From: an uncultured Rhodospirillales bacterium
GTDB taxonomy: Bacteria > Pseudomonadota > Alphaproteobacteria > Reyranellales > Reyranellaceae
Direction: 5' to 3'
Length of the DNA stretch: 53,781 nucleotides
Assembly: GCA_945957125.1 (NCBI GenBank)
Contig: CAMFJT010000010.1
Coordinates: forward strand, 1-53,781
Below are positions 48,889 to 53,781 of the stretch, in pieces (within the stretch, counting starts at the first letter, position 1; every line of letters begins with the position of its first letter). Below the pieces are notes generated by a model. That model searched no databases and was not told the DNA's origin. It was given only the letters and a program-made list of their open reading frames with translations. The translations under genes and the position numbers were made by a program.

Positions 48889-51800
48889 TCAGGCGAAGAC
48901 GTCGGCGACATAGCGTCCCCGTTCGCGCTCCATCGTGTCCGCCCAGGCCTCGGCGGCGGCCTCTCCTGCACCGGACGCCTCGCGATAGATGCCGATCAAT
49001 GTCTCACGGACGGCGGGCGCCATGTACCGCCCATCGCCGCACACGAAGACGACGCCGCTCTGGCGAAAGAGGCCCTCGACCTTCCCCCGCTCCGCCCAGA
49101 CCTTGTGCTGGACGAACTGGATGTCGCCGTCCGGGTGGTCGGAGAAAACAGGAAACACCTCGACCACGCCCGCGCTCTCCCACGCCGCGAGCTCGTCGCG
49201 ATAGAGATAGTCGACCTCGGCGTTGTTGGTGCCGAAGAACAGCAGCGCCGGCCCGACCGCCTGCCCGCTCGCCTTCTGGACGGCACGTTCCTGGAGAAAG
49301 CCGCGAAACGGCGCGATGCCGGAACCGGCGCAGATCATGACGATCGGGACGGCAGGGTCCGCCGGCGGGTGGAAGCGGGCGTTCGAGGGGCGCACGGCGA
49401 TCGAGACCCGGTCGCCGGCGCCGAGCCCGGCGATGTAGGACGATGCGACGCCCTGGTAGCGGCCCAGCCCCGAGAGCGCCGGCGCATCGACGACGGCCAC
49501 GGTCAGCGTGACGTGATCGTCCTTCCACAACGGGGAAGACGAGATCGAATATTGCCGCGCCTTCATCGGCGGCAGCATGTCGAGATACGCCGCGAAGTCG
49601 AGCGGGCAGGACTGGAAGCGATCGAGCAGGTCGATCACGCTCAGCCGCCGCTCGAGCACCCGGTTCGCGTAAGCGTCGCCTGCCAGCCCGTCGAGTTCGG
49701 ACTTCTCGGGCGGGCAGCGCGTGGCCGCCGCAAGCCTCGCGACCTGCGCGCGCGTCGCCGGCTGGGACAGCTCGACGTAGTTGGCGATGAGATCGCCGCA
49801 GCTGATCGGATGACCCACCGGCAGGCCCGTCGATCCGGAAGCGTCGTCGATCTCGATCATCGTGTCGCGCGTGAGCCCGAAGCGGCGCAGCACCCGGTCC
49901 ACCATGCCGTCGGGATTGCGCGGCAGGATCGCAAGATAGTCGCCCGCCGCATAGGTCATGCCCTCGGGCAACCGGAGCTCGACATGCCGCTTGGATCGCG
50001 CGCCCGGCGCGGCCATGTCGACCAGCTCGCGGTTCTCGCTCACCACGCCCTGCTGCAGGTCACCGAGCCGCAAGGCGGTCTCCCGGGCGGCCTTGACGAA
50101 GTGAAGCGCGAGCCCGCGATTGGGCTCGACGGCCGTCGCCTCCTTGCCGAAGGCTTCGGCCAGGGCGGGCCACAGCTTGCCGTACCATTCGTCGAAGGCG
50201 CCGAAGAAGTCGCCTCCGGAGTCGCCCTCGCCACGGGCCAGGACGCGCCGGGCGCCGGCCTTGTCGAGCGCCGCGTCGACCCGCTTGGGGATTGCCTGAT
50301 AGGTCCGCGCCCACTGACGATTGCCGCAGCCGAAAACGGCGAACCGCACGTCCGACAGGGCATCGCGCGCAAGAGCCTCGACCGCCGGCACGAACTGACG
50401 GGCATTGTCGGGCGGCTGTCCTTCGTAGGATGCCGTGACCGCGACGAGCGCACCCGCCTGCGGCAGGTCTCCCGCAACCTCGTCCATCGAGGCGATGCGG
50501 GCCCTGAAGCCGTTCGCCGCGGCATCGCCGGCAATGCGGCTGGCAAAAGCCTGCGAGGAGCCGGAGTTGCTGCCGTACACGATCAGCAGGTCCGTCGCGC
50601 TCTCGCCGTCGCGGATCGTCGGGGGCGCCGCCGCCTTGAGCGGCTTGGGCGCGACCGCGGCCGAAGTGCCACGCACCAACGTCCGCGCCGAACGTCGCGC
50701 GCGCGCCCTGATCTTCAGGTTCTCGGGCTTGATGGTCAGCGTCTCGTGGATCTTGAGCTGGTAGGACGGATCGTCGAGCACGATATCGAACCGCTGCAGC
50801 ATCATCGACAGCACGAGCTGCGCCTCCTGCATGGCAAACGGCCGTCCGATACAGGCCCGCTTGCCGGTGCCGAAGGGCTTCCAGGCATTGGGCGGCAGCG
50901 TCTCGGCATTCTCCGGCGCGAAGCGCTCCGGGCGAAAGGCCTCGACATCGTCGCCCCATGCTTTCGGATCGCGGTGGAGCATGGGCTCGAGGATCATCAC
51001 CGTGTCCGCCGTGGTCAGCGGGTACTTGCCCGCGAGCACGGTATCTTCGAGCGGCTTGACGGCGAAGATGGCGGCCGTCGGCCAGATCCGCAGGCTCTCC
51101 ATCAGGATCTGCTCGATATAGCGAAGCTGTGCCAGATGCTCGAGGCGGGGAACCTCATCGCCGAGAACCTCGTCGACGATCGCCCGCGCCTTCTGCATCA
51201 CCTCGGGATTCTTGAGAAGAAGGAAGGTCGCGAAGGACAGCAGGCCGCTGGTCGTCTCGTGGCCCGCGATCAGGAACGTCACCATCTGGAAGGCGATGTT
51301 CTCTTCCGAGAGCTTCTCTCCCGTCTCGGGGTCGACGCCCTTCAGCATCCGGGCCAGCAGATCGTCGTATTCATCCGCCTTCGGATCGGCCTTGCGCTCG
51401 GCCACGAGCTCCTGCGCCACGGAGCGGAGCAAGTCGATATCGGCCCTGTATTGCCGGGCCGTCGGCAGCATCAGATCCGAGACGATCTTCGGACGCCGAC
51501 CGCGCTGACCCGCTTCGCCGAGGGCGCCGACCATGGCACCCACGAAGGGATGCATCTCGTTCTGGTAGAAGCTGTTGAATCGATAGTTGAAGGCGCACAG
51601 CGCGATCGTGTCCAGCGTCAGCCGCGTCATGTTGTCGGCGACGTCGATTACCGCGTCCGGCCCGAAACGCTCCCAGCGCACGAACATCTGCTCCGCGATA
51701 TCCAGCATGCCGTCGAACATGGAACGCACGCCGATCGGCCCGAATGCGGGCATCAGGATGCGGTGGGCCTTGCCCCAGTTGGGTTCGTCGCTATAGGCCG

Positions 51801-52068
51801 TGAACAGACCGTCGCCGGCAAAGGCACGGATCTGCTTGAGCGCGACATGCAGGCGCTTGTCGAACCTCGTCTCGTCGCACAGCTCGTTCACCAGCTCCTG
51901 CGAGCTCGCCACGTAAGCATCGCGATCGAGGATGCGCAGCTTGAAGAACGGACCATAGGTGCGCGCCAGCCCCATCAGGCTCTGGACAGGATTCCTGGCA
52001 TCGAGATCGGCGAGATTGCCGATGATCGGCTTGAGCGGCGGCTGCGGGATTCGGGGAGAGGCTGCCAT
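48889..52068 (-). CDS. Self-sufficient cytochrome P450-NADPH reductase fusion (CYP102 / BM3-like)
   Basis: Fused monooxygenase of 1059 residues, close to P450 BM3 (1049). The heme domain (1-460) has FAGDGLFTAYSDEPNWGKAH near 83-102, the I-helix AGHETTSG (268-275), ESLR (324-327) and the heme ligand Cys406 in FGTGKRACIGRP. An Ala/Pro-rich linker leads to the FMN flavodoxin domain (VYGSNSGSSQAFA from 497), then the FAD domain (RQYSISSSP near 845) and the NADPH-binding part (CAGSGIAPFRGFLQ). It would hydroxylate fatty acids near the omega end. A divergent TetR gene and palindromic operators precede it. Confidence 0.92.
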   Translation of the reverse strand: MAASPRIPQPPLKPIIGNLADLDARNPVQSLMGLARTYGPFFKLRILDRDAYVASSQELVNELCDETRFDKRLHVALKQIRAFAGDGLFTAYSDEPNWGKAHRILMPAFGPIGVRSMFDGMLDIAEQMFVRWERFGPDAVIDVADNMTRLTLDTIALCAFNYRFNSFYQNEMHPFVGAMVGALGEAGQRGRRPKIVSDLMLPTARQYRADIDLLRSVAQELVAERKADPKADEYDDLLARMLKGVDPETGEKLSEENIAFQMVTFLIAGHETTSGLLSFATFLLLKNPEVMQKARAIVDEVLGDEVPRLEHLAQLRYIEQILMESLRIWPTAAIFAVKPLEDTVLAGKYPLTTADTVMILEPMLHRDPKAWGDDVEAFRPERFAPENAETLPPNAWKPFGTGKRACIGRPFAMQEAQLVLSMMLQRFDIVLDDPSYQLKIHETLTIKPENLKIRARARRSARTLVRGTSAAVAPKPLKAAAPPTIRDGESATDLLIVYGSNSGSSQAFASRIAGDAAANGFRARIASMDEVAGDLPQAGALVAVTASYEGQPPDNARQFVPAVEALARDALSDVRFAVFGCGNRQWARTYQAIPKRVDAALDKAGARRVLARGEGDSGGDFFGAFDEWYGKLWPALAEAFGKEATAVEPNRGLALHFVKAARETALRLGDLQQGVVSENRELVDMAAPGARSKRHVELRLPEGMTYAAGDYLAILPRNPDGMVDRVLRRFGLTRDTMIEIDDASGSTGLPVGHPISCGDLIANYVELSQPATRAQVARLAAATRCPPEKSELDGLAGDAYANRVLERRLSVIDLLDRFQSCPLDFAAYLDMLPPMKARQYSISSSPLWKDDHVTLTVAVVDAPALSGLGRYQGVASSYIAGLGAGDRVSIAVRPSNARFHPPADPAVPIVMICAGSGIAPFRGFLQERAVQKASGQAVGPALLFFGTNNAEVDYLYRDELAAWESAGVVEVFPVFSDHPDGDIQFVQHKVWAERGKVEGLFRQSGVVFVCGDGRYMAPAVRETLIGIYREASGAGEAAAEAWADTMERERGRYVADVFA

Positions 52069-52089
52069 GGTCGTCACTCCGGGTGGCAA

Positions 52090-52130
52090 GAAACCGTCTG
52101 GTTTCCACGATGGAAACCGTATAGTTTCCA
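52090..52130. promoter_or_regulatory. Two TetR operator-like palindromes
   Basis: TGGAAAC-CGTATA-GTTTCCA at 52111-52130 is a perfect 7-bp dyad. GAAAC-CGTCTG-GTTTC at 52090-52105 is a second copy with the same 6-bp spacer start (CGT). Centres are about 23 bp apart. Both lie in the gap between the P450 gene (start 52068) and the TetR gene, so one repressor could control both directions. Confidence 0.7.
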
Positions 52131-52182
52131 TTCTCGGAGAATGCAAGAGTGCCGAGAGACCTTACAGCAGGGCGTCAGTCAA

Positions 52183-52788
52183 ATGCAGGAGCAGCACGAC
52201 GCGAGAGCGCGCCTGATCGCAGCGGCGACCGAGGAGTTCCTGGACCATGGCTTCGCGGAGGCCAACGTCGGCAGGATCGCCACCGCCGCAGGCATATCGA
52301 AAAAGACGATCTACAAGCACATCGTCTCCAAGGAAGCGCTCTTCCGCGCCGTGCTGGAATCGCGGCTCCGCCTCCCTGCCCTGGCCATCGAAATGGGGCG
52401 GGAGACCCCTGCGCCGCGTCCCGCGCTGTCTGCCTATCTCCGGGCCTTCGCGGACCTGGCCTTCTCCCGCGAAGGCGTCCAGTCCTACAGGCTGATGCTG
52501 AGCGAAGGCGTCCGCTTTCCCGAGACGGCGCGCCTCTACATGAACGCCGTCCATTCGCTCGGCGTGGGAAGGCTGGCGGAGGAGCTATCGTCCCAGGCCA
52601 AGGCAGGACGCCTGCGCATCGTCGATGCACACAAGGCCGCCTCCATGCTGATGGCGATGGTCTTTGCCGATCCCATGCGGAACGCCGCCATCGGTATCGC
52701 ATCGCCACCGGCGAAGGCCGAGATCGACGCGCTCATCGACATGGCCATCGACATCTTCCTGAAAGGCACACAAACCGGTCGTCGTTGA
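52183..52788 (+). CDS. TetR-family repressor next to the P450 gene
   Basis: TetR regulator of 201 residues. The N-terminal HTH is RARLIAAATEEFLDHGFAEANVGRIATAAGISKKTIYKHIVSKEALF (about 8-55, abbreviated by motif: AAATEEFLDHGF, IATAAGISKKTIYKH). The C-terminal ligand domain is all-helical. It is placed as Bm3R1 is next to P450 BM3 in Bacillus megaterium, where fatty acids or barbiturates relieve repression; a similar role is inferred. An in-frame ATG at 52141, immediately after the operator, would add 14 residues and cannot be excluded. Confidence 0.82.
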   Translation: MQEQHDARARLIAAATEEFLDHGFAEANVGRIATAAGISKKTIYKHIVSKEALFRAVLESRLRLPALAIEMGRETPAPRPALSAYLRAFADLAFSREGVQSYRLMLSEGVRFPETARLYMNAVHSLGVGRLAEELSSQAKAGRLRIVDAHKAASMLMAMVFADPMRNAAIGIASPPAKAEIDALIDMAIDIFLKGTQTGRR

Positions 52789-52795
52789 CCGCCGG

Positions 52796-53713
52796 CTACT
52801 CCTTCGCCGTCGTCGACTTCATCGCCTCGCGCCGGCGCACCGCCTCGCGGTGGGAGATGTAGAGGGCGCTGGCGAAGATCACCGCCGCGCCGACGAAGGT
52901 CCAGACGTCGGGCTGCTGGAAGAACAGGAAATAGCCGAGCAAAGCGTTCCACAGAAGCGAGAGGAAGCCGATCGGCTGGAGCAGCGTGATGTCGGCAAGC
53001 TGGTAGCCGTTCTGCTGGCAGATGTGGCCCAGCGTGCCGCACAGGCCGGCGGCGACGAACCACAGCAGGTCGGTCGGGCTCGGCGTCTGCCAGAACCAGA
53101 GCGCCACCGGACAGGCGAAGATCAGGATCGTGAGGTGCTGCCAGATCACGATCTTGTTGGCCGTCTCGGTCCGCGCCAGCGCCTTGGAGATCAGGTTCGA
53201 GGCGGAGAAGAGCGGCGTCGAGAGCAGGATGCAGATCGCGCCCACGCCGAGATCGCCGATGCCCGGCCGGATGATGATCATGGCGCCGGCAAACCCCACC
53301 GCGACCGCCAGCCAGCGGCGCAGGCGCACCTTCTCGCCGAGGAACATCGCCGCGCCGATCGTGACGAAGATCGGACCGGTGAAGCCCAGTGCCGTTACGC
53401 TCGCCAGGGTCGTCAGCGGCAGGCCGACGAACCACAGGAACATGCCGCAGGCGTGGATGCAGCCGCGGAACAGATGGAGCGGCAGCCGGTTGGTGCTCAT
53501 GGCGCGGTGGACGCCGAGCTTGAGGATGATCGGCAGCAGCATCAGCGTCCCGAAGAGATAGCGCATGAACGCCATCACGTAGGGATTGAGATGCTGCGAG
53601 GGGATTAGCGTGAAGACGTTGAGCAGCGCAAACAGCACGCCCGACATGCCGACCCACAGGATGCCGCGCAGGTTGGGCGGCATCGCATGCCAGCGCTCGA
53701 CGAGATCGTTCAC
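52796..53713 (-). CDS. EamA/DMT-family transporter
   Basis: Inner-membrane exporter of 305 residues with ten hydrophobic segments arranged as two EamA repeats (about 15-150 and 160-290). Recognisable parts are GILWVGMSGVLFALLNVFTL at the start, the repeat end LTTLASVTALGFTGPIFVTIGAAMFLGEKVRLRRWLAV, and ITLLQPIGFLSLLWNALLGYFLFFQQPDVWTFVGAAVIFASALYI in the second half. The start is a GTG at 53713 with a weak ribosome site; Met11 (53683) is an alternative. Convergent with the TetR gene (7-bp gap). Substrate unknown. Confidence 0.82.
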   Translation of the reverse strand: MNDLVERWHAMPPNLRGILWVGMSGVLFALLNVFTLIPSQHLNPYVMAFMRYLFGTLMLLPIILKLGVHRAMSTNRLPLHLFRGCIHACGMFLWFVGLPLTTLASVTALGFTGPIFVTIGAAMFLGEKVRLRRWLAVAVGFAGAMIIIRPGIGDLGVGAICILLSTPLFSASNLISKALARTETANKIVIWQHLTILIFACPVALWFWQTPSPTDLLWFVAAGLCGTLGHICQQNGYQLADITLLQPIGFLSLLWNALLGYFLFFQQPDVWTFVGAAVIFASALYISHREAVRRREAMKSTTAKE

Positions 53714-53725
53714 GCCGGCACTATG

Positions 53726-53781
53726 TCACAGCGACTGCATCGCCGCACGGGCGACCGCCATGAGATTTTCGAGAAGCAGTG
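53726..53781 (-). CDS. C-terminal fragment of a gene cut by the window edge
   Basis: The minus-strand frame ending TGA at 53726-53728 reads LLLENLMAVARAAMQSL and is open to the window edge. The Ala-rich helical end looks protein-like, and it would end 12 bp before the transporter gene start. Too short to identify. Confidence 0.35.
   Translation of the reverse strand, partial: LLLENLMAVARAAMQSL

Noticed and set aside
49105..52788. A 1227-codon plus-strand open frame antisense to the P450 gene
   Set aside because: It is the mirror frame of the high-GC P450 fusion coding strand. Only its last 201 codons (TetR) have protein family features; the rest has low-complexity Arg/His/Asp-rich composition.

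Overview
The window is a gene-dense, high-GC chromosomal segment of an alphaproteobacterium. I infer this from several features: a GAAC-N7-GAAC type LexA box in front of an imuA-imuB-dnaE2 cassette, a ligase-associated helicase/exonuclease/ligase group, many solute-binding-protein transporters, and strong third-position GC in every gene. A soil-type Rhodospirillales/Hyphomicrobiales relative (Reyranella-like or Bradyrhizobium-like) is plausible, but I cannot prove genus. No rRNA, tRNA, CRISPR, integrase or insertion sequence is visible. No gene-free stretch exceeds 300 bases.

Layout. 1-5.7 kb: a membrane PH-domain protein, then a complete Liv-type branched-chain amino acid/amide ABC transporter (livJ-HMGF) with a terminator-like hairpin between the binding protein and the permeases. 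5.8-9.2 kb: a lone Bug/TctC binding protein, then a biuret-hydrolase-like isochorismatase and an NCS2 permease behind a near-perfect sigma-54 promoter. 9.2-13 kb: a CreBC-like two-component system divergent from creD. 13-16.8 kb: a putrescine-type ABC transporter (potFGHI). 16.9-17.9 kb: an HxlR regulator divergent from an AhpD-like protein, with two operator-like palindromes between them. 18-20.4 kb: a BenE transporter and an M20 amidohydrolase. 20.4-21.1 kb: a Phd/ParE toxin-antitoxin pair.

21.1-29.3 kb is a long co-directional catabolic cluster: CoA-transferase, exported dienelactone-hydrolase-like protein, acetylpolyamine amidohydrolase/HDAC-family enzyme, FadR-type regulator with a palindromic operator, RpiB-type isomerase, two tandem paralogous binding proteins, two permeases and an ATPase. 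29.3-33.2 kb holds a TPR protein, an unrecognised protein with two winged-helix-like parts, a secreted cysteine-containing protein, a metallo-beta-lactamase-fold protein and a DUF433/DUF5615 toxin-antitoxin pair.

33.2-48.9 kb is a DNA-damage region. It contains the SOS-controlled mutasome (imuA, imuB, dnaE2), a serine hydrolase, a ligase-associated DEXH helicase with an XRE regulator immediately upstream, the MBL-fold exonuclease, the ATP-dependent ligase, a closely following DUF2252 protein, and moaA. 48.9-53.8 kb carries a CYP102 (P450 BM3-like) self-sufficient fatty-acid hydroxylase divergent from a TetR regulator with two operator-like palindromes, then an EamA exporter and the tail of one more gene.

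Palindromic intergenic repeats of a REP/BIME style (paired hairpins, some joined at a CTCAT/ATGAG foot) occur at about 17.9, 27.1, 40.6, 44.7 and 47.8 kb. A related single palindrome lies inside a small ORF at 35.8 kb. The most distinctive candidates for follow-up are the sigma-54 biuret/NCS2 operon, the XRE-helicase plus ligase-DUF2252 arrangement, the acetylpolyamine-hydrolase catabolic cluster and the shared-foot repeat family.
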